Part shown: positions 31,622 through 41,162 of the stretch, one piece after another
Layout: each line of letters starts with the position of its first letter
Position numbering within the stretch: the first letter of the stretch is position 1
NCBI RefSeq assembly: GCF_001870465.1
Contig: NZ_MDGK01000024.1
Span: forward strand, 103,846-167,845
DNA from: Pseudomonas extremorientalis
Lineage (GTDB): Bacteria; Pseudomonadota; Gammaproteobacteria; Pseudomonadales; Pseudomonadaceae
Direction: 5' to 3'
Length of the DNA: 64,000 nt
Position numbers and translations under genes: made by a program
The notes under the pieces: model-generated
Database searches by the model: none
Seen by the model: only the letters and a program-made list of their open reading frames with translations
What the model was told of the DNA's origin: nothing

Positions 31622-34105
31622 ATGCAAGCGTTCCCCTCCCAAGTTTCACCCCTCAAGCGCGCCATGCAGGCCGCCTTGCTTGGCGTCTGCCTGAGCAGTG
31701 CCCTGCCCCTGGCCGTGATGGCCGATACACCGTCCAGCGACACCCAGGCCCGTGACTGGAACATCGCGGCCGGCGCCCTCGCCGCTGCATTGGATCAGTT
31801 CGCACGCCAGGCCGGTATCAGCCTGTCCTACGACGCCACCAGCGTCGCCGGCAAGACAAGCCCGGGCTTGAGCGGCCGCCTGGATCCTCAGCAAGCGCTT
31901 GAGCAATTGCTGCGCGGCCAGGGCCTTGAAGCCCAACGCCAGGGCAACAGCACCTGGATGCTATTGCCGCAAGTGGCCGACACCGGCGCGCTGAGCCTGG
32001 GCGCTACCCTTATCAACGGCGAACGCCTGGGTGCCACCACCGAGGGCACCGGGTCATACACCACCGGTGCAGTCACCATCGGCAAAGGCGAACACAGCCT
32101 GCGGGAAACCCCACAATCGGTGAGCGTGATGACCCGCCAATTCATGGACGACCAGAACGTCACCACCATCGACGACGTAATGGAGCGCACGCCCGGCATC
32201 ACTTCCTACGAGTCGCCCATGGGCGGCAAGTATTTCTACTCCCGTGGTTTCAAGATGCTCGGCCAGTACCAGTACGACGGCGTGCCCCTGGACATGGGCA
32301 AGGACTATGTCCAGGCCGACAGCTTCAGTGCGAACATGGCGATTTATGACCGCGTGGAAGTGCTCAAGGGCGCCGCCGGCATGCTCAAGGGGGCCGGCAC
32401 CGCCAGCGGCGCGGTGAACTTTGTGCGCAAACGGCCACAGGCCAAGCCCACCACCAGCCTGTCGCTGTCGGCCGGCACCTGGGACAATTACCGCGCCGAT
32501 CTCGACACCGGCGGCCCGCTGAATGACAGCGGCACGCTGCGTGGCCGCGCGGCGGTGAGCCAGCAGGATCGCGGGTCCTACATGGACATCGCCAAGCGCA
32601 AGGACCAGGCGTTCTACGGTGCGCTGGATTTTGACCTCACACCTGACACGACCCTGGGCGTCGGCGCCAGCTACGAGGATGTCGATGCCTCCCCGTGCTG
32701 GGGTGGCCTGCCGCGCTACGCCGACGGCAAAAGCGCCAACCTCAGTCGCTCGACCTGCCTGGGCCAATCCTGGAACGACTGGCAAAGCCGGCGTGCCACG
32801 TTCTTTGCCGACGTCACCCACCACTTCAACGATGACTGGAAACTCAAGGTCTCGGCAGTGCACAGCCGCAACCTGCAAGACACCAAATACGCCGCCAGCG
32901 AAGGCACCATCAACTATGGCGACCCGGCGCCGACGGCCAACTCCTATGCAGCGCTGATGGACTACGACCACAGGGACTACGGCCTCGATGCCTATATCGA
33001 CGGCAAGTTCGAAGCCTTCGGCCTGGAACACGAAGTGATCCTCGGCGCCAACGGCAGCCGCGGAACCCAGGACGACGTCTATGCAATCCAGAACCTGCCC
33101 AAACGCCAGAGCATCTACCAGCCCGACCACCACTTCCCGGAACCGGCCAACAGCACCTTCTGGCCGAACATGTACCGTGGCGGCACGGTCAAGGAAACCG
33201 CCACCCAATACGGTACTTATGCCACCTTGCGCCTGCGCCTGGCCGAGCCGTTGATGTTCATCGTCGGCAGTCGCGTAAGCTGGTACGACAACCGTCGCGA
33301 GTCCTATAACCTGGGCTGGGGCGAGTGGTCCCTGCAAGATGCGCACACCAAGGAAACCGGCGAGGTCACACCGTTCGCCGCACTGATCTACGACCTCAAT
33401 GAGCACCTCTCGGTGTACGCCAGCTACGCTGATATCTTCCAGCCGCAGAGTGCCTACGCTACGGCCGATGGCGCGGCGCTCAAGCCGAAAATCGGCGACA
33501 ACTACGAGCTGGGTATCAAGGGCGAATGGTTCGATGGGCGCTTAAACAGCTCCCTGGCATTGTTCCGTGCCATCGAGAAAAACGGCGCCGAAACCGACTA
33601 CAACAGCTTCTGCCCGACCTCGGCCGATGGCTATTGCTACACCGATAAAGGCAAGGTGCGCGCCCAAGGCGTGGAGGCCGAAATCAGCGGTGAAGTGCTC
33701 GAGCGCCTGCAACTGTTCGGCGGCTACACCTACACCCAGACCAAATCCCTGAACACCATTGACAGCACAAAAGAAGGCGGCGTCTCCAACACCTATGTGC
33801 CTCGGCACATGCTGCGCGTGTGGGGTGACTACCAGCTCGACGGCGCACTGTCGAAATGGAGCGTGGGCACCGGCGTCAACGCCCAGAGCAGCAACTACCG
33901 CGTGCAAACCATCAAACTGGAACAGGCCGGCTACGCCACCTGGAACGCGCGCGTGGCGTATCGTCTCGATGACACCTGGACCGTGGCGCTCAACGGCAAC
34001 AACTTGTTCGATAAACGTTATTACAACACGGTCGGCACCGCCTCTTGGGGCAACTTCTACGGTGAACCGCGCAATTTTACCGTCAGTTTGAAAGGCAACT
34101 TCTGA
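31622..34105 (+). CDS. TonB-dependent siderophore receptor with signalling domain (system 2)
   Basis: 827-residue outer-membrane receptor. A signal peptide (RAMQAALLGVCLSSALPLAVMA) is followed by the STN domain (WNIAAGALAAALDQFARQAGISLSYDATSVAGKTSPGLSG). The plug has RETPQSVSVMTRQFMDDQNV, MERTPGITSYES, FYSRGF and VEVLKGAAGMLKGAGTASGAVNFVRKRP, the pattern of hydroxamate/pyoverdine-type receptors (FpvA/FoxA/FhuE relatives). The barrel ends in GNF with terminal Phe. Two internal Cys pairs (SPCWGG/STCLGQ and FCPTSADGYCY) mark extracellular loops. The siderophore cannot be named. The ATG at 31622 has AGGAG upstream, though a bit distant; a GTG at 31535 would put the leader in the promoter. Confidence 0.92.
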   Translation: MQAFPSQVSPLKRAMQAALLGVCLSSALPLAVMADTPSSDTQARDWNIAAGALAAALDQFARQAGISLSYDATSVAGKTSPGLSGRLDPQQALEQLLRGQGLEAQRQGNSTWMLLPQVADTGALSLGATLINGERLGATTEGTGSYTTGAVTIGKGEHSLRETPQSVSVMTRQFMDDQNVTTIDDVMERTPGITSYESPMGGKYFYSRGFKMLGQYQYDGVPLDMGKDYVQADSFSANMAIYDRVEVLKGAAGMLKGAGTASGAVNFVRKRPQAKPTTSLSLSAGTWDNYRADLDTGGPLNDSGTLRGRAAVSQQDRGSYMDIAKRKDQAFYGALDFDLTPDTTLGVGASYEDVDASPCWGGLPRYADGKSANLSRSTCLGQSWNDWQSRRATFFADVTHHFNDDWKLKVSAVHSRNLQDTKYAASEGTINYGDPAPTANSYAALMDYDHRDYGLDAYIDGKFEAFGLEHEVILGANGSRGTQDDVYAIQNLPKRQSIYQPDHHFPEPANSTFWPNMYRGGTVKETATQYGTYATLRLRLAEPLMFIVGSRVSWYDNRRESYNLGWGEWSLQDAHTKETGEVTPFAALIYDLNEHLSVYASYADIFQPQSAYATADGAALKPKIGDNYELGIKGEWFDGRLNSSLALFRAIEKNGAETDYNSFCPTSADGYCYTDKGKVRAQGVEAEISGEVLERLQLFGGYTYTQTKSLNTIDSTKEGGVSNTYVPRHMLRVWGDYQLDGALSKWSVGTGVNAQSSNYRVQTIKLEQAGYATWNARVAYRLDDTWTVALNGNNLFDKRYYNTVGTASWGNFYGEPRNFTVSLKGNF

Positions 34106-34123
34106 TCCGGTGAAAGCCCCGGT

Positions 34124-34160
34124 GGCAGGGTACTTAGTGCGCCCTGCCCCTCCCTTTTTG
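34124..34160 (+). terminator. terminator of the system 2 receptor gene
   Basis: GGCAGGG and CCCTGCC pair around an 11-base loop (34124-34148), followed by CCTCCCTTTTTG. It lies 18 bases after the receptor stop. Confidence 0.75.
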
Positions 34161-34272
34161 TCCCCCTTTCCTACCTCGCATTGAAAAAGGTTTTTCCTTT
34201 AAGCAGGAAAAATCTGACATTTGTTCCTACACTCAAAAACACACCCAATCACCGAGTGTTCGGACAAGGAAC

Positions 34273-34286
34273 GTCAATAAAATGCC
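34273..34286 (+). promoter_or_regulatory. FleQ-box-like site 1 upstream of pslA
   Basis: GTCAATAAAATGCC agrees with the FleQ consensus GTCaNTAAAtTGAC at 12 of 14 positions. FleQ is the c-di-GMP-responsive regulator of psl in P. aeruginosa. Confidence 0.6.
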
Positions 34287-34333
34287 TAAGAAAAAGCCAG
34301 TTAACCTGTCTAACACGCCACCTCCGCACCATC

Positions 34334-34347
34334 GTCAATTCATTGAC
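34334..34347 (+). promoter_or_regulatory. FleQ-box-like site 2 upstream of pslA
   Basis: GTCAATTCATTGAC is palindromic except at its centre and fits the FleQ consensus GTCaNTAAAtTGAC at both GTCAAT and ATTGAC ends. It lies 61 bases from site 1, start to start. Confidence 0.65.
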
Positions 34348-34521
34348 TGAACACATATCAAAGGAACACTCCTTTAGTCACTACCCCGCAAAACCCACTC
34401 AAATGGATAGCTGCATTTGGAATGGCTAGTTGCGTATTACCCAGCGTAGTCGTTCGACCCTAGTTCTAAAGCCAGTCACCGCTTATTGAACAAACCGTCG
34501 AACAGTGAAGCCTGGAGTGCA

Positions 34522-35976
34522 ATGAGGGATGTTTGTATGCGAGAGAAGTCGTCCGTCGACAGCCTGTTCTTAACGCGCGCCGGTTTTGTTGAGTTCTTTG
34601 TTGTTTTCGTCAAGTTGGTCCATGGCCTGACGGCCATTCTGCCCCCCCTGGTCCTGGTGCTCTTGCTGGACCCGATGGCCCCTGAGCTGCGCGCCCACTT
34701 CCTGGGCCTGCTGGTATTTTTTGCGGTCCTCACCATTATTTTGTTCCAGGCGCTGGGCATCTATTCCGAAGAACTGTTCAGCAATCGCCTGCGCCTGAAA
34801 ACCAAGATCAAGGCCTGGTCGGCGGCGTTCTGCATCCTGCTGTTCATGTACCAGATCCTGCAAATGTTCCCGCAGTTGACCCCGCGCAACCTGGTGACCT
34901 GGTACGTCGCCAGCCTGGCACTGTTCTGCCTGGAGCGCCTGCTGATGCTGCGCCTGTATCGCAAGCTGATGCGTGCCGGCAAATTCCTGCAACGCACGGT
35001 GATCCTGGGTTTTACCGACACCGCCGTACACGTTGCCGATCACCTGCTGCGCAACGGTGACATCCGCTCCGGCCTGGTCGGGTTCATCGACGACCGCACC
35101 GAACGCATTCCCAAGGAACTGAGCAACCTGCCCCTGCTGGGCAACACCCGCGACCTGGAAAAGCTGATCCGCGCCGAGCAGGTCAACCAGGTGATGATCT
35201 GCCTGCCCTGGGCCGCCGAGCAGCGCATCCATGGTTTGGTCAACCGCCTGCGGCAGCTGTCGGTGAACGTGATGCTGGTACCAGACATGGCCGCCCTGCG
35301 TTACGGCCACAGCAAGATTACCGACGTGGGCGGCATCCTGATGTTCAACACCTCGCAATTGCCGTTGCGCGGCTGGTCGCCGGTAATCAAGCGCTGCGAG
35401 GACTTGCTGCTGGCCAGCCTGGCGCTGGTATGCCTGTCACCAGTGATGCTGATGACGGCGATTGCGATCAAGCTCGATTCCAAAGGCCCGGTGCTGTTCC
35501 GCCAGAACCGCTATGGCTACAACGACAACGAAATCCGCGTGTTCAAGTTCCGCTCGATGTACACCGACCAGAGCGACTTCACCGCGGAACGCCAGACCAC
35601 CCGCGAAGACCCGCGCATCACCCGCGTCGGCCGCGTCATCCGCAAGACCAGCATCGACGAGCTACCGCAACTGTTCAACGTGCTGCTGGGCAACATGTCC
35701 ATGGTCGGCCCGCGCCCGCATGCCACTGCGACCAAGGCTGCGGGCATTCCCTTCGAAGTGGCGGTCAGCGAATACAGCTCGCGGCACCGGGTCAAGCCGG
35801 GCATCACCGGCTGGGCGCAGATCAACGGCTACCGGGGTGAGACCGACACCCTGTTCAAGATCCAGAAACGGGTCGAATACGACCTGGAGTACATCTCCAA
35901 GTGGTCGGTGTGGTTCGACTTGTACATCGTTTTCATGACGGTCCCGGCCGTCCTTTCCACCAAGGAAGTCTATTGA
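34522..35976 (+). CDS. pslA: PslA, undecaprenyl-phosphate sugar-1-phosphate transferase
   Basis: 484-residue polyisoprenyl-phosphate hexose-1-phosphate transferase (WcaJ/WbaP type) that starts Psl repeat-unit assembly on the inner membrane. There are about four N-terminal TM helices (to about 130), then a CoA-binding-like Rossmann part ([18 protein letters not shown]). A further TM segment follows near 290-310, and then the catalytic domain: [64 protein letters not shown] and [22 protein letters not shown]. The ATG at 34522 is preceded by GGAG; the longer frame begins with TTG and lacks a site. It is the first of twelve genes in the order pslA-L and its stop overlaps pslB by one base. Confidence 0.93.
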   Translation: MRDVCMREKSSVDSLFLTRAGFVEFFVVFVKLVHGLTAILPPLVLVLLLDPMAPELRAHFLGLLVFFAVLTIILFQALGIYSEELFSNRLRLKTKIKAWSAAFCILLFMYQILQMFPQLTPRNLVTWYVASLALFCLERLLMLRLYRKLMRAGKFLQRTVILGFTDTAVHVADHLLRNGDIRSGLVGFIDDRTERIPKELSNLPLLGNTRDLEKLIRAEQVNQVMICLPWAAEQRIHGLVNRLRQLSVNVMLVPDMAALRYGHSKITDVGGILMFNTSQLPLRGWSPVIKRCEDLLLASLALVCLSPVMLMTAIAIKLDSKGPVLFRQNRYGYNDNEIRVFKFRSMYTDQSDFTAERQTTREDPRITRVGRVIRKTSIDELPQLFNVLLGNMSMVGPRPHATATKAAGIPFEVAVSEYSSRHRVKPGITGWAQINGYRGETDTLFKIQKRVEYDLEYISKWSVWFDLYIVFMTVPAVLSTKEVY

Positions 35977-37436
35977 TGAACACACTCAACGGATTGATTC
36001 CCTGCATTATTTCCGGTGGTTCGGGCACGCGGCTGTGGCCGGTGTCCCGGCAGAACATGCCCAAGCCGTTCATGCGCATGCGCGACGGCCAGAGCCTGCT
36101 GCAGAAAACCTTCCAGCGCGCGGCCAAGCTGCCGGGTGTGGAAAGCGTGCTGACAGTGACCAACCGCGACCTGCTGTTCCGCACCCTGGATGACTACCGC
36201 CTGGTCAACAAGGCCCATCTGCCCCTGGACCTGCTGCTGGAGCCGTTCGGCCGCAACACGGCGGCGGCGATTGCCGTGGCGGCGTTGCATGTGCAGGAGC
36301 ATTTCGGCGGTGACGCACAGTTGCTGGTGATGCCCGCCGACCATCTGATCCTCAATGAAGTGGCGTTCGCCGAGGCCGTGACCCAGGCCCGCGACCTGGC
36401 CGAAGCCGGCTACCTGGTGACCTTCGGCATTCAGCCGGATCATCCGGAAACCGGCTTTGGCTACATCGAACAGGGCGAGGCGCTGGGCACCGGCCATCGG
36501 GTCAAGCGTTTCGTGGAAAAACCCGACCTGGCCACCGCCCAAGGCTACCTCGACGGCGGCAAACACCTGTGGAACGCCGGCATGTTCTGCTTCAAGGCCA
36601 GCGCCCTGGTAGACGAACTCGCCGCCCATGCACCGGACGTACTGGACGCTGCCCGCGCCGCGCTGGAACACAGCCAAAGCCTGCAGAACAAGACCTCACG
36701 CCAGCGTGAGCTGGACGCGGACGCCTTCGGCAGCGCGCCGGATGTGTCCATCGACGTGGCGCTGATGGAGAAATCCAGGCAAGTCGCCGTGGTGCCCTGC
36801 GACATCGGCTGGAGCGACATCGGCTCGTGGGAAGCCCTGCGCCAGCTCACCCCCAGCGACGCCCATGGCAACCAGGTCAACGGCGAAGCGATTTTGCACG
36901 ACGTGCATAACTGCTACATCGACTCGCCCAAGCGCGTACTCGGTGCCGTGGGCGTGCGCGACCTGATCATCGTCGACACCCCCGACGCCCTGCTGATCGC
37001 CGACGCCCAGCGCAGCCAGGACGTGCGCTACATCGTCGCCGAGCTCAAGCGCCAGAACCACCCGGCGTACAGCCTGCACCGCACCGTCACCCGGCCATGG
37101 GGCACCTACACCGTGCTGGAGGAAAGCAGCCGCTTCAAGATCAAGCGCATCGTGGTCAAGCCCCAGGCGTCGCTGTCGTTGCAGATGCACCACCACCGCA
37201 GCGAACACTGGGTGGTGGTCAGCGGTGCGGCGCAGATCACCAACGGCGAGCGCGAATTCCTGATCAACGCCAACGAGTCCACCTACATCCCCGCCGGGCA
37301 CAAACACCGCCTGACCAACCCCGGCATCATCGACCTGGTGATGATCGAGGTGCAGAGCGGCGAGTACCTGGGCGAGGACGACATCGTGCGTTTCGACGAC
37401 ATCTACGGGCGCGCGCCTGCAGAAGTGAAGAAATGA
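35976..37436 (+). CDS. pslB: PslB, mannose-1-phosphate guanylyltransferase / phosphomannose isomerase
   Basis: 486-residue bifunctional type II enzyme that makes GDP-mannose for Psl. The nucleotidyltransferase motif is IISGGSGTRLWPVSRQNMPKPFMR (about 11-34) with MPADHLI, and the FVEKPDLATAQGYLDGG motif follows. The C-terminal cupin isomerase domain contains RPWGTYTVLEESSRFKIKRIVVKPQASLSLQMHHHRSEHWVVVSG, with the metal-binding HHHRSEHW, and EYLGEDDIVRFDDIYGR at the end. The start overlaps the pslA stop (TGATG with one shared base). AlgA and WbpW are paralogs with the same domain layout; operon position decides for PslB. Confidence 0.94.
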   Translation: MNTLNGLIPCIISGGSGTRLWPVSRQNMPKPFMRMRDGQSLLQKTFQRAAKLPGVESVLTVTNRDLLFRTLDDYRLVNKAHLPLDLLLEPFGRNTAAAIAVAALHVQEHFGGDAQLLVMPADHLILNEVAFAEAVTQARDLAEAGYLVTFGIQPDHPETGFGYIEQGEALGTGHRVKRFVEKPDLATAQGYLDGGKHLWNAGMFCFKASALVDELAAHAPDVLDAARAALEHSQSLQNKTSRQRELDADAFGSAPDVSIDVALMEKSRQVAVVPCDIGWSDIGSWEALRQLTPSDAHGNQVNGEAILHDVHNCYIDSPKRVLGAVGVRDLIIVDTPDALLIADAQRSQDVRYIVAELKRQNHPAYSLHRTVTRPWGTYTVLEESSRFKIKRIVVKPQASLSLQMHHHRSEHWVVVSGAAQITNGEREFLINANESTYIPAGHKHRLTNPGIIDLVMIEVQSGEYLGEDDIVRFDDIYGRAPAEVKK

Positions 37437-37437
37437 C

Positions 37438-38349
37438 ATGCTCACCTCACTGATCATCCCGACCCGTAACGCTTCCAGCCATCTGGGCCGCCTGCTGCCG
37501 GCGCTGAAGATGCAAACCCTGCAACCCGACGAGATGCTGGTGGTGGACAGCGCCTCCAACGATGACACTGTGGCGCGCTTTCGCGAATTCGGGGCGCGGG
37601 TCGAGGTGATCGACGCGCGTGACTTCAACCACGGCGGCACCCGGCGCTGGGCCAGTGGGCAGGTGAGCGGCGACGCGCTGATCGTGATGACCCAGGATGC
37701 GATCCCCGCCACCCCGGAAACCTTCGCCAACCTGCTCGCCGAATTGCAGCAGGACCCGCTCAACGGCGTGGCCTACGGTCGTCAGTTGCCACACCCCGAC
37801 GCCGGAGTACTGGGTGCGCAATCGCGGCACTTCAACTACCCGGAGCAAAGCCGCAGCAAGAGCCTGGCCGATGCGCCGGAGCTGGGGATCAAGACCTGCT
37901 TCAGTTCCGACTCGTTTTCCGTGTACCGGCGCAGCGTGCTGGAGGCGGTGGGCGGTTTCCCGGCGGATGTGATCGGCAGCGAGGACGCCTATGTGGCGGC
38001 GCGCATGCTGCTCGAAGGCTACAAGGTGCGCTACGCCGCCACGGCGCTGGTGCATCACTCGCACGATTACAAGCTCATGGATGAGTTTCACCGCTACTTC
38101 GATATCGGCGTGTTCTACGGCCGCGAACCGTGGATCAAGCAGGCCTTTGGCGATGCCGGTGGTGAAGGCAAACGCTACGTGCTGGCTGAACTGGCGGCCT
38201 TGCGCAAGGCCGGTGCCTTGCACCGTGTTCCCGAAGTACTGGTGCGCAGCGCGTTCAAACTGCTCGGCTACCGGCTGGGCCATCTGGAGCGCCGCCTCCC
38301 CCTCGCCCTCAAGCGGCGCATCAGCATGTTTCCCGGTTATTGGAGGTGA
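37438..38349 (+). CDS. pslC: PslC, family 2 glycosyltransferase
   Basis: 303-residue GT-A fold glycosyltransferase. The N-terminus LTSLIIPTRNASSHLGRLLPAL and LVVDSASNDDTVARFREF form the nucleotide-sugar site, VMTQDAIP replaces the DxD acid region, and the acceptor region FSVYRRSVLEAVGGFPADVIGSEDAYVAARML is typical of rhamnosyltransferase-like GT2 proteins. It adds a sugar to the lipid-linked Psl repeat unit in the cytoplasm. It starts one base after the pslB stop. Psl contains mannose, glucose and rhamnose; which transfer this enzyme makes is not visible. Confidence 0.9.
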   Translation: MLTSLIIPTRNASSHLGRLLPALKMQTLQPDEMLVVDSASNDDTVARFREFGARVEVIDARDFNHGGTRRWASGQVSGDALIVMTQDAIPATPETFANLLAELQQDPLNGVAYGRQLPHPDAGVLGAQSRHFNYPEQSRSKSLADAPELGIKTCFSSDSFSVYRRSVLEAVGGFPADVIGSEDAYVAARMLLEGYKVRYAATALVHHSHDYKLMDEFHRYFDIGVFYGREPWIKQAFGDAGGEGKRYVLAELAALRKAGALHRVPEVLVRSAFKLLGYRLGHLERRLPLALKRRISMFPGYWR

Positions 38350-38354
38350 GCATC

Positions 38355-39155
38355 ATGACCCACAGGAAGTCCCCCTTGATGAAACGAACCCTGCTCGTCG
38401 TGGCCATGGTGGCCCTGGCCGCCTGCAATACGCCGGCACGCATCGTCCCGCCCGACAGTGACACCGTCGAGGCCGGCAAACGCGCCCTCGACCAGCTGGC
38501 ACAATTGCCGCCGGCGGTGGAGCGCATCCGCATCGGCGACCAGTTGCGCATCGTCCGCGATGCCGGCGAGATGCCGACACTGTCGGCGTTCAACGTCAGC
38601 ACAATCTATGAGCTGACGCTGTACACGGTGCAGACCGACGGCAAGATCAACTACCCGTTCCTGGGGCCGGTGCAGGTCGCCGGTCGCCAGCCGTCGGAGC
38701 TGGCCACGGAGTTGACCGGCAAACTCGCGCCCATCTACCGCGAACCGCGTGTGACGGTGAACATCAACCAGGCGCCGAGCGGCTCGATCATCGTCGGCGG
38801 CGCGGTGAACAACCCGACGGCGGTGCAGATCGCCACGGCCAACACCCTGGAACAAGCCATCATCGGTGCCGGCGGGGTCAGCCCGGCGGGCAACGCCAGC
38901 ATGGTCGCCCTGCTGCGCGAAGACGCCCAGGGTGCCTATCGCGCGTACTTCCTGGATTTCAGCCAGTTGCTCAAGACCGGTCCCAACGGGCGCAAACCCG
39001 TGCGCCTGCAACGCGGCGATGTGGTGTTCGTGCCCAAGTCCAACGTGGGCGAACGCATCCAAGGGGTGGATACCTACATGAACCAACTGATCCCGTTCAC
39101 CAAGTCGATCGGGGTTGGCTACAACTACACCCGAACCAGCGGCGGCAACAACTAA
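38355..39155 (+). CDS. pslD: PslD, polysaccharide export lipoprotein (Wza-like)
   Basis: 266-residue outer-membrane export protein. A lipoprotein signal MKRTLLVVAMVALAAC ends at the lipobox Cys (about 23). The Poly_export domain shows RIRIGDQLRIVRDAGEMPTLSAFNVSTIYELTLYTVQTDGKINYPFLGPVQVAGRQPSELATELTGKL, and an SLBB segment follows (SIIVGGAVNNPTAVQI, GGVSPAGNASMVALLRED). It is shorter than E. coli Wza and ends YNYTRTSGGNN. The ATG at 38355 has GGAGG eight bases upstream. It lies before the Wzc-like pslE, its likely partner in the export complex. Confidence 0.92.
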   Translation: MTHRKSPLMKRTLLVVAMVALAACNTPARIVPPDSDTVEAGKRALDQLAQLPPAVERIRIGDQLRIVRDAGEMPTLSAFNVSTIYELTLYTVQTDGKINYPFLGPVQVAGRQPSELATELTGKLAPIYREPRVTVNINQAPSGSIIVGGAVNNPTAVQIATANTLEQAIIGAGGVSPAGNASMVALLREDAQGAYRAYFLDFSQLLKTGPNGRKPVRLQRGDVVFVPKSNVGERIQGVDTYMNQLIPFTKSIGVGYNYTRTSGGNN

Positions 39156-39170
39156 AGGAGCGACATCCCA

Positions 39171-41162
39171 ATGATCGAGATCCGTTCTTTTCGTGATCTT
39201 CTGCGCTTGTTCTTCATCTTCCGGCATGAGTTCAAGCTGGCGGCGATTGCCGCGCTGGTGATCATCCTGCTGGGGGCGTTCCTGCTGCCGGCCAAGTACG
39301 AGTCCACCGCGCGCCTGTTGGTCAAGCCTGGGCGTGATTCGACCTTGCCCATCGAGATCAGCAACCGCCAGGCGCTGGTAATGCCCAGCACCCAACGCGA
39401 CCCGATTGTCGACGAAGAACGCCTGCTCACCGGCCGGCCGATCGTACGCGCGGTGGCCGAGCATTACCTGGAAGTGATTGAAAACGCGCCGCCGCCGGAA
39501 GGTTTCTGGAAGCGCACCAAGTACTACGTCAAGAGCGGCGTGGGCGCGGTGTTCGATGGCCTGCGCGTAGTGCTTGAAACCGTCGGTATCGTGGAGAAAA
39601 CCACGCCGGTGGAACGCCTGGCCGCCAGCCTGGAGAAAAACTTCGAGGTCAGCCACGCCGTCGGTTCCACGGTGATGGACATCAGCTTCAAGTGGGGCGA
39701 CCCCGAGATCGCCCAGGCGGTGGTCAAGGATTGGGTCGAGACCTACATCAACGAGCGCACCGAGGCCCTGGGGCGCAAAAGCCTGTACGCGTTCTACGAA
39801 GGCCAGGTGGCCAACAGCGCCACCGAGATCAAGAGCTACAAGGAGCAGATCCTCACGCACCTGAACCAGATCGGCGCGGCGAGCATCACCGACCGCCTGG
39901 AGGATCTGTCCGAGCGCATCAACGTGCTGCGCGGTGAGACCTTCAACACGACGCGGTTGATCGCCTCGTCCGACAGCGCGATCCAGAGCACGCGCACCCA
40001 GCTCAAGGGCCAGCCCAAGGAAGTCACCACCGTACGCCAGATCGCCCTGAACCCGCAGCAGCAGGATTTGCGTCGCCTGCTCAACCAGAAGCTGCTGGAA
40101 AAGGCCGACATGATGCGTACCTATACCGACAATGCGCCGCCGGTCAAAGCCCTGGACGCGTCGATCCGGGCCATGCAGATGCAGGTCAACAGCGAGAGCA
40201 ACACGGTGCAAGCCTCGGAGAACCGTGCGCCGAACACCCTGGAAATTCACTTGCAGCGCGTGTTGCTGGATGAAACCAGCAACAACGTGGCGCTGCGTAC
40301 CCAGTTGGTGCAACAACAGAAACAACTGTTGAACCTGGAAGAGCAACGCAAGCAGGCCCTGGAGATCGAGCCGGAGCTGGCTCGCCTTTCCCGCGAGCTG
40401 AACACCACCGAGCGCAACTACGCGCTGTACGTGGATAACCTGGAAAAATCGCGCATCGATCGTGAGCTGGACAACAGCCAGATCAGCAACATCGCCGTGA
40501 TCGAAGAAGCCACCCTGAACCCGGGCCGCATCTTCCCGAAAACCCTGGTGATGCTGGTGTTGGCGATCCCGTTCGCCATCGTGGTCGGCCTGCTGGTGAT
40601 CTACCTGTGCTACCTGCTCGACCAGCGGATTCACGACGGTGGCCTGGTGGAGCGCAAGTTCGGCCTGCCGCTGTGGACCACCCTGCCGGAGCTGGACACC
40701 TCCACCGCGCAAAGCACCAACGCGTTCAATGCGAGCATCTACCGTTTGTACAGCCTGCTGCAGCCCGAGCGCATTGCCGAACAGGGCGTGACCCTGGGCC
40801 TGACCTCGGCGCGTCACGGCGAAGGGGTGACCTTTGTGGTTGAACAACTGCGCCAATTGCTCAGTGAAAACGGCATCAACGTGCGCGTCGGCGGGCCGCA
40901 CGCTGCTGCGCCGGGTGAAGTGGTGCTGCTGGATGCCTCGGCCCTGCTGGACAACCGCGAGGCGTTCGTCGATCTGCGTCGCGCCGACCTGATCGGGCTG
41001 GTGGTGGAAGCGCGCAAAAGTACCGTGCCGGTGGTGGAGCATGCGCTGTCGATCCTCAACACCGCGTTCGGCAAGGTGGACGGCATTATCATCAACCGTC
41101 GCAAGTTTGAAGTGCCGGGCAAAGTGCTGCGCACCATCGGCAAGTACCGGGGAGCGTTCTGA
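39171..41162 (+). CDS. pslE: PslE, Wzz/Wzc-like chain-length and export protein with degenerate kinase domain
   Basis: 663-residue inner-membrane polysaccharide co-polymerase. TM1 is near residues 22-42 (LAAIAALVIILLGAFLLPA) and TM2 near 462-485 (LVMLVLAIPFAIVVGLLVIYLCYLL). Between them is a long periplasmic region with coiled-coil stretches (for example QLVQQQKQLLNLEEQRKQALEIEPELARLSREL). The cytoplasmic tail is shaped like a BY-kinase, but its Walker A site reads SARHGEGVTF where active kinases have GxxxxGK(S/T), so the ATP-binding Lys is missing. No Tyr-rich tail is present. The stop overlaps the pslF ATG by one base. Confidence 0.92.
   Translation: MIEIRSFRDLLRLFFIFRHEFKLAAIAALVIILLGAFLLPAKYESTARLLVKPGRDSTLPIEISNRQALVMPSTQRDPIVDEERLLTGRPIVRAVAEHYLEVIENAPPPEGFWKRTKYYVKSGVGAVFDGLRVVLETVGIVEKTTPVERLAASLEKNFEVSHAVGSTVMDISFKWGDPEIAQAVVKDWVETYINERTEALGRKSLYAFYEGQVANSATEIKSYKEQILTHLNQIGAASITDRLEDLSERINVLRGETFNTTRLIASSDSAIQSTRTQLKGQPKEVTTVRQIALNPQQQDLRRLLNQKLLEKADMMRTYTDNAPPVKALDASIRAMQMQVNSESNTVQASENRAPNTLEIHLQRVLLDETSNNVALRTQLVQQQKQLLNLEEQRKQALEIEPELARLSRELNTTERNYALYVDNLEKSRIDRELDNSQISNIAVIEEATLNPGRIFPKTLVMLVLAIPFAIVVGLLVIYLCYLLDQRIHDGGLVERKFGLPLWTTLPELDTSTAQSTNAFNASIYRLYSLLQPERIAEQGVTLGLTSARHGEGVTFVVEQLRQLLSENGINVRVGGPHAAAPGEVVLLDASALLDNREAFVDLRRADLIGLVVEARKSTVPVVEHALSILNTAFGKVDGIIINRRKFEVPGKVLRTIGKYRGAF

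Larger units (their letters stand above)
34106..34521 (+). promoter_or_regulatory. psl leader and promoter region
   Basis: 416 bases between the receptor stop and the pslA start. It holds the receptor terminator (34124-34160), a perfect inverted repeat TTTTTCCT-TTAAGC-AGGAAAAA (34191-34212), two FleQ-box-like sites (listed separately), and a second inverted repeat AAAGGA-ACAC-TCCTTT (34360-34375). The region is AT-rich and has no credible gene. GGAG at 34513-34516 is the pslA ribosome site. Confidence 0.65.

Noticed and set aside
34181..34429. 82-codon ORF in the psl leader
   Set aside because: No ribosome site, no recognisable domain, and it covers the FleQ-like sites and inverted repeats; better explained as non-coding leader.
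38337..41042. 901-codon open frame on the minus strand opposite pslD and pslE
   Set aside because: Antisense shadow of two well-identified genes, His/Gln/Arg-rich and without domains.
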